Assembly: GCF_001039355.2 (NCBI RefSeq) | Contig: NW_019776079.1 | Location: 1,337,050-1,398,284, forward strand | Direction: 5' to 3' | From: Lingula anatina | Taxonomy: Eukaryota; Brachiopoda; Lingulata; Lingulida; Lingulidae | Length of the DNA stretch: 61,235 bases | Shown: positions 36,001-46,500 of the stretch, one piece after another | Layout: each line of letters opens with the position of its first letter | Position numbering within the stretch: the first letter of the stretch is position 1 | Position numbers and translations under genes: made by a program | The notes under the pieces: model-generated | What the model was told of the DNA's origin: nothing | What the model saw: only the letters and a program-made list of their open reading frames with translations | Database searches by the model: none

Positions 36001-38078
36001 ACAATTCCCAGACCTTATCGTACTAACTGTGGATCGATCTATTATTAATGGGGATTCTAGCTAAATTGTAATCAATTTAAGTGGCTTAGATGCCTGTCAT
36101 GCCTACTGAAGCTACTAGGGGGTAATATTCATTATTGTTTAGCAGCTTCAGTAGGCGTGCCAGACATATAAACCGCTTAAGCTGAAAGCAATTTAGTGAG
36201 AAACCCCTTGGAGATAAACCGATCCTGTTATATAGATCTAGGTATGGGAACCAAGTCTTAGCCAAATAATCATGAAAAAACAATAAGTGAAGTGTTGCAT
36301 AATTAATAAGTTTTAAAATAAAGCTGCATCTTTACAATAAACTTGCATCTTTTTTGGCAATGCCAAATTCCAAAAATCTGTATAACATCAGCAGCATTAT
36401 AAAAATTGTCACAAATTCTTAATATCAGTGGGTTGACTATGTGAAGCGTGAGGAAGACACTGCAGTACGAGTGAAGTGGGAAGGAACAATGTGGCTGAAG
36501 GGAGATACAAGTAAAAGATGGTAAGTTTTTTAAAAGCATGATTTAGATAATATATACTTATAAATGAAAATTATTTAAAAAAATTATATCAACAAAAACT
36601 CTTTTCACATTTGCAGTTTGGCTAAGTCATTCTGGAAAAGGGAATATTCACAAAGACTGTCATTTCAAAATACACTATTGTGATGAAGTTGTAAAGGAAT
36701 TCAACAATGACAGAAAACTTGGACGAATAAAATGTTTTATTTGTCCAAGCAAAAAGTAATGATGCAAAACATATGCATGTTATTTAGCTTACATTTGTCT
36801 AATGGCAAGTTTTTAAACTTTAGGTATGTGACATTTTCCACGAAGGAATGTTATCAAACACCAATAGAGGGCATTGTGGCACAGTTTGCTGGAAGTTCAG
36901 TCGAAGCTGACACCAAAACAGGACTTGGTAGTGGATTTTGCTTATTGAAAATTATCATAAGATTAACCGTTCCATGGCAGATGTCGTTACTTTGACTGGT
37001 CATGCAATCACATAAAACTTAAGTATTAAATTATGGAATAAAACATGGATTTCAAGTTCAGGGATCGGTCAAGCAATAATTCACGAGTAAGAGGTAATTG
37101 CTTTTTACTCCAGGAAAATTTATTTTGGCAGGAAAATCCCCTGGAGTGGCCTGTTAAGAAAAATGTATATACTTTTAAATCTTGTGCCAACTATAATTTC
37201 ATATGATCAAATTGAACATTTTCTTAAAATTGCAATCACATAATCATTATTGTAGCCTATTTGAAATGGCACAAAATATAATTTCAGTTGAGTAATGATG
37301 AATAATGTTTATTACGTAATAATACATAGTTATTTGCTCTTTGGAAAAATGCTTGTAATTTAAGTGAACAAAAGGTTGATATAGTTTTGGTTTCATCATT
37401 TTTAGTGGAAGGTATCTGTGAGGGAATCCCAGCAGGCAAAGTCCGCATCCGTCTGTTGATTGGTGAAAGTCGCAGCAGTGTGAATGAGGTGGAAACTGGA
37501 GAGGCAAACACAGGATGGTTGGCCGTTTCCAGGTTTATGGTGGAAGAAATACGTATGGGACATGATATTGATGCTTGTAAGTAAAATATTCACTAAGTTT
37601 TATAGAATATGCTTGAATTATATTTATAATGTTACAAAAATAAAATATATGCTTTCTACATGCCTTTTGTATGGGATATTAGTTTAAATGTGTCAATATA
37701 ATATAATTGTATGGGATATTAGTTTAAATGTGTCAATATAATATAATTGATTAACAAAATATTAAAGAAAGACTTCTTCAATTTGCCGAGACTATAGCTT
37801 AGTAGTCTTTCAAAATGCACATGACTGCTTAAAACTAACCCTGATGCAGAGTCAGTGAGTGAAGAAAGGGTGGTCTGTTTTTCAGAACGTAAATTTACAG
37901 AAACCACTTACGTTTATACTTTTGACTAGAACCCTGACAAGAATGGATTTTAAACCATGACAAAAGATCCATGTGTAGAGTATCTGGTGAAAGTTACACT
38001 ATACCTGGGTTTACTTATCACCTTTCCAGTCCAAAATATATCAGCTGCAACACTGTGGCACACAACCAGATAGAACTG

Positions 38079-38113
<35 letters not shown>

Positions 38114-39278
38114 GGGTTGGTCCATAAAAAAGACTTATTTTGAATTATAATGGCAAGTGATCATTTTTTTATGAACCACCCTGTATATTATTATTATTAT
38201 TATTATTATTATTTCAGTCATGGGTTCAGATGGTGTCATGTACCAGGTTCCCATTTTTAACATCCAGCAGTTTTATTGGGACATACTGCAGATAAATACT
38301 AATCAAGGAGAGTTGCAGGTATTAAAAACACTGTTGGTGCTGTTTACATTATGATTTAGTCTACAAAAGATCAAGCACTGATTTGGGCACATGATGAATG
38401 TGGTATTTTTGAGAGACCAACACCAATGTATTTCATAAACATTACAACAGTAACAATAATTATAAAAACTAATTGGTTTGTGCCTTAAGATTGAATAATA
38501 TTAACAAAAAGCTCATATGCCATTATTAGTTGGGTACATTTTATATTTGGGGTTTTGTATGTGTTTAAGACTGTTGAATGATCCTAATGGCTGCACAGAC
38601 ATTTCCTGTCATGTTCCAGAGTGCCACCTACAGTAAGAAATCTTCCGTCAGTACACTTCACGTGAAGTGGGTTGGTCCCATTGGAATTGGAGGTGATTTC
38701 TGTGGCAAGCTCTTCTTTAAATTTAATGGGGCTTTGTGTACCGACCCAGCTAGTGTGTATGTTCGGCTGTACACAAATAGTTATCAAAACTATCACAGGA
38801 CCCATGCAAGTAAGTTCTTGAACCTTGATAGCAAACAAAATGTGCTTATTAATCCTGTCCTAAAACAGTACAGATAAAACTATTTTAATGAAATAACTCA
38901 GGTTTGAATCCAGTTGTTTTTTAAAACATTACTACTTTAATCTACATGCCCAGTATAACCACACAGGATCCTAACATAATTAATGCAAATCAGCCTCTTA
39001 AGGTAAACTTTTCTATCATAATGAGATAAAAGGACTGTAAGTACTATCTTAACCATTACAGTTCCTGTAGTTTATTTTTAAAAAGCTTGCTAATATGCAT
39101 CTCTTGACTTCCAGTTGATGGCATCTGTAAAGGTCTACAGTCTGGGGATGTAGTTATTTCATTGCATGCTGAAAACACATGTTCAGATGTTGGATATTCA
39201 AGCAACACAAATATCTATCTTGGTTACCGTGGTAATTCACGCCTCACTTTAGAGGAGATGCATCTCTCAGGGGAGTAA
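21049..39278 (+). CDS. Secreted mosaic protein: apple, CTHRC1-C x3, pentraxin x2, fibronectin II x3 (29 exons, 1,472 residues)
   Basis: Exons: 21049-21181, 21557-21777, 22962-23079, 23380-23483, 23841-23938, 24626-24726, 25079-25234, 25632-25936, 26223-26367, 26576-26770, 27085-27153, 27363-27467, 27617-27710, 29220-29311, 29633-29866, 30839-31006, 31416-31598, 32330-32626, 33018-33179, 33517-33627, 34480-34620, 35257-35493, 35858-35964, 36429-36520, 36824-36927, 37406-37576, 38218-38318, 38599-38809, 39115-39278. They sum to 4,419 bases and every junction keeps phase. The start gives a Leu-rich signal peptide (ALLLLLSLLTGLIDIAFS). There is no transmembrane segment or GPI-like tail, so the product should be extracellular. 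Pentraxin, fibronectin II and apple modules usually bind sugars, collagen or other proteins, so a matrix, lectin-like or immune-recognition role is a reasonable guess, not shown. AATAAA at 39,921 is a likely poly-A signal. The exon 17/18 border is the least certain. Confidence 0.85.
21557..21777 (+). other. Apple/PAN domain 1 (residues about 45-118)
   Basis: One exon, entering in phase 1 and leaving in phase 0. The pattern GHCSLKCLQNVGCESAMFNQ then ARECHLL is the apple core (C...C....C.s..fn....C.l), ending SEIYLIHVRPSG. It directly follows the signal peptide exon, which itself contains one Cys (TSCPANALTSS). Confidence 0.75.
22962..23400 (+). other. Short Cys-rich EGF-like segment (residues about 119-163)
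   Basis: Exon 3 reads NCGPGRCSNGKC then RDSCDGNEVYC; the next exon adds a sixth Cys (DNTKC). The spacing is compact and EGF-like but too short to assign to a subtype. Confidence 0.5.
23380..25234 (+). other. CTHRC1 C-terminal-type domain 1 (residues about 158-310, four exons)
   Basis: FTALRVQWIGNLRG, ACVRWYFKFNNMECGNPDTIEF, LHRPAN, MCEGIPAGDVTI and GFVGWSAESALMVQEV follow the order of the C-terminal domain of collagen triple helix repeat-containing protein 1 (ALRV...G.LR, C.RWYF.FNG.EC..P..IE, HR, CEGI.AG.V, ...GW.S.SR...EE). The collagen repeat itself is absent. Borders: exon 5 ends in phase 2 after VR, exon 6 in phase 1, and the last exon starts in phase 1 at LDGMCEG. Confidence 0.75.
24962..25034. 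repeat. (TATTG)n and (GT)n microsatellites
   Basis: About five TATTG pentamers followed by about 16 GT units, ending about 45 bases before the acceptor of the CEGIPAG exon of CTHRC1-type domain 1. Confidence 0.9.
25632..26770 (+). other. Pentraxin/LamG domain 1 (residues about 311-525, three exons)
   Basis: LYFPGSSTSHYATIAVNLPD, VTVCYWQK, ALMIWIRSDGK, WHQVCGMWRSSDGYWAVYVD, GGGTIILGQDQDS and FTGYMTRINIWDVVLQPHGM follow the pentraxin fold order, including the GQ.QD calcium-site strand. The signature segment is altered: an intron falls between WHQ and VCGMWRS and one extra residue separates His from Cys. Calcium binding is therefore plausible but the signature is not exact. Confidence 0.8.
25985..26029. 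repeat. (GT)n microsatellite
   Basis: About 20 GT units in the intron that interrupts the first pentraxin signature. Confidence 0.9.
27085..27467 (+). other. Fibronectin type II module 1 (residues about 526-583)
   Basis: Split over two exons, both phase 1: GGNSGGAACYWPFTYNG then QQYLCLVDEEGRSRPWCGTT and DGLWGYCT. It has four Cys and the W..C / WGYC ends, as in fibronectin II. The intron lies right after TYN, the same place as in module 2. Confidence 0.85.
27617..29311 (+). other. Fibronectin type II module 2 (residues about 584-645), split by a 1.5-kb intron
   Basis: First half ...YGGNANGLLCQFPFTY, second half NGASHYQCIADGNSYAHPW, CYTAGGLWGYC. The donor is ACAA|GTAAGT and the acceptor TTTTTCAG|TGG; joining gives Asn-Gly at the border exactly as in module 1. 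The intron contains the long fold-back element at 28,021-28,910. Confidence 0.8.
28021..28910. mobile_element. Non-autonomous DNA element with terminal inverted repeats of about 130 bp
   Basis: The left end GGTACCGGAGGAGATCAGCA is inverted at the right end (TGCTGATCTCCTCCGGTACC). The arms continue with ATTGGTC.GAATTGTGC, AGCTGAGTGGTCATTTTTAGC and GAGAAAAAAGCAGTTTT, each found reversed on the other side. About 890 bp, with no ORF of note. It lies in the intron that splits fibronectin II module 2. Confidence 0.8.
29633..29866 (+). other. Apple/PAN domain 2 (residues about 646-723)
   Basis: Single phase 1-1 exon. SDCGGNDLQGTNGYLTSVQD, CIDRCNMKPECKSVAYAPSS, HCWLKTKSCES, NDRWMLEKYFI. It has all the strands of an apple fold and serves as the reference for the shorter module at 31,416. 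Confidence 0.75.
29947..30010. repeat. (AT)n microsatellite
   Basis: About 64 bases of AT dinucleotides in the intron after apple domain 2; interrupted ATT repeats follow to about 30,105. Confidence 0.95.
30230..30710. repeat. Probable inserted repeat of unknown type in an intron
   Basis: Composition changes abruptly from AT-rich to balanced, with CpG-containing blocks (GATAACGCGCCGGTTC, TTGTGCGCCCAGCTGATC) unlike the flanks. No ORF and no obvious terminal repeats were found. Confidence 0.35.
30839..31006 (+). other. Fibronectin type II module 3 (residues about 724-779)
   Basis: A single phase 1-1 exon, unlike the split modules 1 and 2: KTFGGNSEGMTCVLPFIYQD, TVYHSCITVNHNQPWCATTT, DGRWGNCL. 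All four Cys are present; the usual GYC end is GNC. Confidence 0.85.
31416..31598 (+). other. Apple/PAN domain 3, apparently truncated (residues about 780-840)
   Basis: EADCGGNDLGTVHYRIVSGV, DECESQCRLTGECRLAMYQA, YSNKCWSRYTN. It matches apple domain 2 up to the CW strand, but the last strand (KTKSC...EKYF) is missing. The donor AATA|GTGTAT at 31,598 keeps phase with the next exon; a nearer donor (AGTAG|GTACAC, 31,587) would need an extra exon. Confidence 0.6.
31670..31860. repeat. Intronic repeat rich in TCCTATAGG / TCCTATTGG motifs
   Basis: Several spaced copies of AGTCCTA(T/A), CCAATAGGACA and TCCTATAGGAATTTTT in direct and inverted form. It resembles a decayed short inverted-repeat element; borders are not definable. 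Confidence 0.35.
32330..32626 (+). other. Apple-like domain 4 (residues about 841-939)
   Basis: Single phase 1-1 exon with ten Cys: YSCPSGSGWTYVKHSSLV, YGSCAGGDISNAAVSSTYEE, CIWTCSAMKDCKSFYYDKSN, MCYPKNIQC, SCGTNCYVDTKIYP. The centre is apple-like; the extra Cys pair at the end is not standard. Confidence 0.6.
33018..35493 (+). other. Pentraxin/LamG domain 2 (residues about 940-1156, four exons)
   Basis: ILSNHATPDLTEFTACYWGR, TWLSTLSYANSETHNGILIM, NWHHICLTWKSANGEWALYS, GGGTWVIGQDQDCVGGCF, AYVGYLTGVNVWDKVLDI, GNVLSWQEIL. HICLTWKS fits the pentraxin signature H-x-C-x-[ST]-W-x-[ST] exactly, and GQDQD and G.V..W are in place. It has four exons where domain 1 has three, with different intron sites. 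Confidence 0.85.
34029..34440. repeat. Dispersed repeat with CCAAGGAGGTTATG start and CTGCGCTCTCAGAGTGC end
   Basis: TTCGCCAAGGAGGTTATGTT followed by (TGTC)n, AACTCAAAAAGTTATGGATG, a doubled GATTAGTTTTTGGTGGTGAT unit and the end GGTGGAGGTCTGCGCTCTCA. I remember this kind of sequence as an abundant SINE- or MITE-like repeat in marine animals; the class is uncertain. It sits in the intron before the HICLTWKS exon. Confidence 0.6.
35858..37576 (+). other. CTHRC1 C-terminal-type domain 2 (residues about 1157-1314, four exons)
   Basis: CEAHSVFNVQQHTVHNLNKG, DTAVRVKWEGTMWLKG, RWYVTFSTKECYQTPIEGIV, GICEGIPAGKVRIRLLIGES, TGWLAVSRFMVEEI. The last part (CEGIPAG.V, TGW..VSR...EE) is the closest of the three to vertebrate CTHRC1. 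Exon phases (0, 2, 1, 1) equal those of domain 1. In the second part FNG.EC has become FSTKEC. Confidence 0.75.
36002..36257. repeat. Fold-back MITE, copy 4, inside an intron of the mosaic gene
   Basis: Left arm TTCCCAGACC...GGATCGATCTA, right arm TAGATCTAGGTATGGGAACC, and an inner palindrome GCCTACTGAAGC / GCTTCAGTAGGC. It shares the TAGGCGTGCCAGACAT and GTGAGA.ACCCC blocks with copies 1-3 and is the most diverged copy. Confidence 0.7.
37669..37748. repeat. Perfect 40-bp tandem duplication
   Basis: Two identical adjacent copies of a 40-base unit starting GTATGGGATATTAGTTTAAA, in the intron after CTHRC1-type domain 2. The identity implies a recent origin or an assembly artefact. Confidence 0.9.
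38085..38212. repeat. (AT)n and (TTA)n microsatellites
   Basis: AT run at 38,085-38,110 and TTA run at 38,188-38,212, the latter directly upstream of the TTTCAG acceptor of the first exon of CTHRC1-type domain 3. Confidence 0.9.
38218..39278 (+). other. CTHRC1 C-terminal-type domain 3 (residues about 1315-1471, three exons)
   Basis: STLHVKWVGPIGIGGDFCGK, LFFKFNGALCTDPASVYVRL, YHRTHA, DGICKGLQSGDVVISLHAEN, LEEMHLSGE then stop. The second exon (38,599-38,809) covers what takes two exons in domains 1 and 2, so one intron was lost here or gained before the other copies diverged. The motif CEGIPAG has drifted to CKGLQSG. The protein ends with this domain. Confidence 0.7.
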
Positions 39279-39920
39279 AACTGGCAAGGTTCAGAAAAAA
39301 ATGTCATGTCCAGTCAGAATGTGTGAATTTTTTTTTCAGTGAACATTATAAAAACCTCGACATGTGGAATATCACCACACAGTGTTAAAAGTGCCCAAGC
39401 ATCATTTTAAAATAGATCATGAAACTCTTATACAGCATTCAAACCATTCAGTGCTCTGGTACATGTAGAAACAAACATTTTGCTTTTGTTTTAATTTATG
39501 TTAGCATGGCATGCTTGACAGGACATTAAATTTTGATGCTTGGGAACTTTTATAAATTGGCAATATACTTTATATAAAATGTTTTAAGATGTGATTTATA
39601 AGTTACATTTTATTACTGTGTGTTATTAATGGTGTTCAAAGAGCTTTAAGATGTCTGCATCTATTCTGAAATGATCTAAATGGAAAAAAACAATGTCCAA
39701 TGGCATGACTAGCATTTGTTCACAACGTTTAAAAACAATATTATTAAGTGGCATACGCTACAAAGCAAATTTATGTGAAGCAATCATGACTGGAGAATGG
39801 ATGTATTTTCATTTAATGCAATTATTCAGCCCTGTTTTATATCATAACAAAAATGAAGGACATTGTCATTGCAACTATGCCAGATGATCTCTATTCACTG
39901 TTTACATTATGAATTGAATG

Positions 39921-39926
39921 AATAAA
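39921..39926 (+). terminator. Likely poly-A signal of the mosaic gene
   Basis: AATAAA, 643 bases after the stop codon. No closer canonical signal was noticed in the 3' region, which has no other recognisable feature. Confidence 0.5.
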
Positions 39927-40579
39927 CATCTGAACTTATCTCTCAATTGTTATTTAAATCACTGTCTCTGTTCCTGTTTTTACATTATGCAGGAAAGTGG
40001 AATGCATACAAAGATTGCAAACATACACACTACAAATTATGTAAGTATTACCCTATTCATTTGAGTACATTTCTATCACGGTTCTGGATATTATTTCAAC
40101 TTGGTTAATATGACCTTAAATGCAATTTAACAAAAAAAAAAAAAAATCTGGTTTCAAATGCAGAGATGAAGCAATACTCTGTCCAAAATTTTCACCAGGC
40201 AAAAATTGTGCACCATGATTCTTATCTTGCAACAGTAATTTTCTAAATGCATCTCTTTGCAGTATAATACATAATAATACACCTTAACTTTCAAATAAGA
40301 AAACTGAAAATAGCATAAACTGTAAATTTGCCTTAATGCTGAGCATTACTAGTATCAACAATATCTTCTGAGTGCATATAGAAGAGGCTCCAAGATGGAG
40401 ACACAAGCAATGCTTTAATTCTTAAATGCTCTCTCTCTGTTTAACACATTTGACTATGTGCTATGTTTATGATTGTGAAGATATCATAGACTGGAGACAA
40501 AATTCCAATCAGAATGTTAAAATTTCTAAATTAGTCTACCAAACTTCAACAAATATTCATCTTCAATTAGGTTCTCTCA

Positions 40580-43500
40580 TCACACAGATATACTTCCTTC
40601 TCTGAAATTGGTCTTCCCTATCAAAGTGTTGATCAGGACACTCTTTCCTTCCCGACACAGCTTCTGTGCCTCTTTGATCACCTCTTCCATGTTGTCTTCA
40701 TTGTCACGGTCCAACTTAATACCCTTGCCACCATAGCCATCTGCTACTACATGATAGTCTGTAAACTGTAAAGAATATAATTTTATCAGTTAGATAAAAT
40801 ATATTTTTTAATGAAGAATAATTTCTTTTTTCAATTTTAACTGTCAAACTGTCTATTTATATACACTGCTAAAGGGAACAAGCATAAATTAGTTCTTAAA
40901 CACACATAAGACATTAAATGATATCTTCAAGGACTGCCACTTTCAAACTGCATGTCCTTCAAAGCTGAAAAGGACAAAGTAAACTTTGTAAATTGAATCT
41001 GTAAATTAATCCTTCAGAGTATAAAATAACACATACAAACACACATACACAACAGAAGTTAATAATCAGATATTCAACAGACATTACTATTAGTCCATGA
41101 TGGATGGAATACTATTTTCTGTAGTACATAAAATAACCACTATACCTCTAAGCCACAAGCCACATTGCTCCCAAACAAAGGCACTTGTTCTCTGGAAATC
41201 TGGGTCCAGCCAGCATCATTCCCAACAATGGAGATCACAGGAAGCTGAAGAAAATATTGTGACAGAGAATGGGTGAAATTACTTAACTGAATATTCTTTG
41301 ATAATCAGCATCAATAAACCTTGCATTGCAAAGTATATGATTTTGTGGATAATTTATAAAAAAATCAAGGGCTTGGGTGAAGTTAAAGCCATCCTTAATA
41401 TTTGGTTGTGAACAATACTTGATATGCTATAATAAACCTCTTTTAATTTTCAAAAGTTAAACATGCAAAATCGGCCAAACACAACTCATGCAGTAATCTT
41501 TTCTTTCACCAGTGTTTTTTTCTTTGCAAAAATAATTTTCACTTCACAGTTCAACAATCAAGGAACTTACAAATCATTAAATTTTGCTAAATGCTTTAAA
41601 TTTTCAACTTATTAAGTCACTTAAATTACTTGATTCTCTATCTCTAATTTACCACTTATTATGTTAACATTAATTATTTGACTTAAAAAAAATGTAGACA
41701 GTGCAAAAAATTTCAAGTCCTGTCTTACTTTGTGTCTGGTGAAGGTGTCATACTCTGCAACACTGTATCCAAGAGAGCCGTCCCCATACACAATCCACAC
41801 TTCACTGTCTGGGCGGCACAGCTTGGCTCCGAGAGCAAATCCACCTCCCACTCCCAGGGTACCAAAGGCACCGGGATCCAACCAACGCAGTGGGCCCCTT
41901 GGCCTTGATAATCAACAAAATTGTTTTTATTGACTTATTAATTTTGAAATAAAGATTGAACTTGTAATCTGAGGATTAACAGCATAACTACAAATGGGCC
42001 TGTTTCACTGCAGTTAACCAACCATCCTATCTGGGCCTGCTTCACAAGTCCAAAAATTGGTATTCACTTTTAGACAAAAATGTCAGTCTTCTTTAACCCA
42101 ACATAAGTCAGCAATAGTTAAAAGTATTGCAGATATGACATAAAAAAAGATGTAGCTAATGTTTCAGACCAATACAAACCTTAAAATGAACAACTATGGA
42201 TCAAATTTTTGCATCAATTTTTAGGCTAAATTTCTCTAGTGAGATTGGTCCAGGGGGACTTATAGGTTTACAGACATGAAACAGAAATGGTGATCATGGA
42301 CAATCAAACAAGACTATTTTAAGGTCAATTCTGATGACTTTTTTCTCAGATTTGGAATCAAATATTCTGAAAAAAATTTCACGGATACCTAAGTATGTAA
42401 GCTGCACTGCCAACAAAGTCACCACCATCAGCAACAATGATGCTGTCATCTGCCATCAAATCCTCCACTTTATGCAGTACCTTTAATGGATTCAGATGGA
42501 ACTCTGTCTTCTGCTCTGCTTGTTTTCTGGTAGAGATAAGGAGACAATATGCTTTTCCAATTTATGCTCTATGCTCTGGTTCACTTGTTAGACAAATATG
42601 ACACCACTTCCAAAAAGAGCATAAATAAAGCTGACTACATAACAAAGCACATTATTTAATTAAAATAACTGCCAGAATGCTCATTTCATCTAAGCTTGTT
42701 TGGTAATATTGAGCGCTTAGTCATTACGTATAGGTTTACTCACAAGTTTGCCTTCTCCTTTTCCTCGTCCCTCTGTTTGAGCATCTCAATCCAGTCCTTG
42801 TTACAAGTGTACCCTTTCAATTTTTGGGACAGCGAAACAAGGAAACTGCCAGCATCTGCCTGGATTGCCACAGATGGAGTCCAGAACACATAAGCATTCT
42901 AAAACAAACCAGTTAAAATATCTATATCAACAGAACTAACATACAGAACTAAATACAGTTATTCATTTATTTCTTAATTTTTCAAATTTAAAATAATAAA
43001 TATAATCCATATCTAATTAATATAATCAATATCATATTCAACATATAAGATCAATAATATCTTTTTTATATAATGGATATTTAAAAACTCTTATGTTAAA
43101 TATCATTCAATAAATCTGTAAGTCTGTTTTAAAAGTGTTGGGTGATGATTTGCCATACTTTCATCAGTTGCTCTTTGCTCCTGTTCACAGCTATTACTTT
43201 GGCCTTTTTGCTTAAGTGACGACCATAACTGAGGCGGAAGTCACAGACTGCACCTAAAATTCAAACACATGTAAATAAGCTTTTAATCCCTGACTCTCCT
43301 ATCTTTATCATACTTTCAGTTAAGAATATATTATAACTTTAAAAAATCAGAATAGATGTCATAGAGGGGACTACCTTGGGGTGACTTTTATAGTCTAAGT
43401 TCAGTACAACATGATGATCTTAGTGGTGATACATGCAAGTGATAACTTTAAAATGTCCTCAATACCTTCTCCACAAGTACCTAAGAAAACTTAATAGTCA

Positions 43501-46500
43501 TTTTGATGACTGGATTTAGTCCAAGTGAATCAGATATGTGCTGCAACAAAAATACACTGGCTTACCTGCCATAATTATAACATCAGCCTCCCTCAAAGCA
43601 TCCCTCCTTTTCTGTCTGATGTGTATTGGACTGTTTCTGCCCAAAAGACCTCTTGACATGCCACCAAGGAAACAGGGGATGCCTAAACTCTGTATTTATA
43701 AGGGAAAACATCCTCATATGGCATGTCCACTATTTACCATGTGCTATTATTATACAATATTTAAGACCTAGATCTAAACTATCTATGAATATGGTTTTCA
43801 TGACAACAGTAGTGCGGACAATACACAATATAGTGCATCACTTGCACATTCTATAATCATGACAACATTAAAATCTTAAATTCTGTGTACCCTTACTGTT
43901 CTATTCTGGTTTGAGCTGGGAACACAGCCCTGGCTTGTGTATGAAATGGGAACCGTTATTTTTATATGCTCTAACAATTCTGGGACCAATGTGTCATGGT
44001 ATTATTGTGACCATATGTCATTAGATAACAAAAGCATCTCACTAACTTAAACTAATTTCTCATACACTGTAAATATGCCACCTGCTTACCTCAACCGCCT
44101 CTCTCAGTTTGTCGGCCGGTACAGGGGGCAGTGTGGCTTGACTTCCCAATATCATCACAGGTTTCTTTGCTCTTGACAACAGCTCTACACACTTCTGAAC
44201 TGAAATGAGATTAAGAGATTAATGATTGAAACACCTGAGCTTTTAAAACTGTTCAGATGTTTTAAGTATTAGAACTATAGTATCCAACTTTTAACTGTAT
44301 ATATACACATTCTACTTATTATTATTATTATCATGATCATATTTATCTTTGTCAAGCTTCAGCCTGACCTATAAACTTACCTTGTGCCTGTGTTGCCTGT
44401 GGCTGCTGTACTGTCAGTGGTGTAGTGTCCTGCTGCTCCCAGGCTCCAGCAAAGATATTATCCACATTGGACTTGATGTACCTATATTCACATAGAGTAT
44501 ATTTATTTTGTATTTTTTTATGCAAAAATGCTAATAAAAAAACAGTGTTGGTGTAACAGAAATCAACTTATTCTTACTTATGATCTTGTGTTTTTGTAGT
44601 AATAAATTTATACTTGAAAATTACAACCAAAAGGATGGTTTTTTTTTCACAAACATAACATGATTACTTCAACAATTTAATTACTTTAATTCCAAAACTT
44701 TACCAGTTCACAATTTTCTGGATCAGCCCCTTTGGACTGTCTGACAACCCTGCCTCTCTCTTCACCAGACTGTAAGGGTACAGTGTGTCTATTGGGAACT
44801 CCACAAATACTGGACCTGACACCAAGAAGAGTTGCATGACAACACAGGGATTAAAAAGTATATGTATGAGTATGAATTTACCTGGGGCCCAGTTTCATCA
44901 ACACTGGATAGCGCTATCCTCTGGATAACACTGTCAATTAGATAAAATTGTTATCCATAGGATAGCACTATCCAGCATTGATGAAACTGGGCCCTGGTGT
45001 AGAGCAGGTTCATTTTAGATCTTATACACTGAAAAATAATACATATTGCACATTCATTCTATACAAACACTATTATTTATAACTTCTATGTGCATACATC
45101 TTTTTAAAAAAAGTCATACTCAGTAATTTTAGAAATTTGAAAAAAAAAATTAATAATAATAATAATAATAATTGTCTCATTCTCTAGAAGTGTGCACAAT
45201 CTTATTGACATTACCTGGAGTTCCTGACTGTGCCACCTGGATGGCCTCCTTGAGCACTGGGACTATATCTCTCACCTTGGTAATAGTGGCACAGAACTTA
45301 CAGAGTGGCTTAAACAAACTCATCTGGTCTATGTCCTGCAGGGCACCTCTTCCCTGAAATGCAGGTTAACAATATTATTGTTGGGATCATTTCAGTTAAT
45401 GCATTTTAATTTATCTTTTAAAAATTAGTTTCCTAATAGATGTTAATGACTTAAATAATGGTAAACTGTATCACAACCAACCCCAAAATTCTGTCCTGTG
45501 TTTGCTTGTATTATACCAACCACGGATGGACAAATTAAATCAATTACTATCAATGTCTATAATAATGATTTGCGTGACAGAGCTCGTGCTTAAATATTAC
45601 TTGCTTAATCCTCAGCTCACCTTCAGTAATGTTGCTGCAGCCCCTCCCATCAACAGAAGTGGGGACTCTGCCATCTGAGCATTCTTAACTGCAGTGACAG
45701 TGTTGGTCAAGCCTAGAAAAACAATTTAAAAAGGCTGAACAGTCAAAACATCTCTCATTTTCCAGTTGAAATGCATTTTTAAAACATGATTTTAAAAATG
45801 TAATTATATCTATTCTTTTCAAGCCATGTTTTTTAATACAAATAAGATATTTTTATGTGATGGTTTTTCCTCATTTTCTGGTGGCAGGTAAATGTGGATG
45901 TTCGCATGTGGCAGGTGGTAATTGTTTCAATTAAGGAATTGAAATGAATGACCACATAGTTCAACATCTGTAAAGCCTACTAGCTGGCTCAAAACTAAAA
46001 CCATTACCTGGTCCAGCTGTCACCACGGCAACCCCAATATTTCCAGACAGCCTGGCAACTGCATCTGCTGCAAACACTGCAGTTACCTGAGTGCATAAAC
46101 AAAGAAACCATGGTCAATAAGCATTACCCACACTTCATATTCATCTTTTTTACATGTAACTCAACTCACAACTTAACACAACAGCATATTCCAAAGAGCA
46201 TATTTTTCATCTGTTAAATATCTCAAATTATAATTTAGTCTTTCACCATTGAAAGCAAAAATCTGTATAATTTAATATCTTTAATGTACATCAATAGGAC
46301 GAAACAGTAAAATAAGTTCATTTCTTTATAAACTTCATGACCATTACCTCATGTCTGGTGTCCACTACTCTGATGCCCAGCTTTTCTGAGGCCACTAGGA
46401 TGGGAGAGATATGACCACCAGTCAGAGTGAACAGATATTTCACACCATGAGACTAAAATTGAAGAACAAACAAAAAACAGATCCAAATTTTGACTATAAA

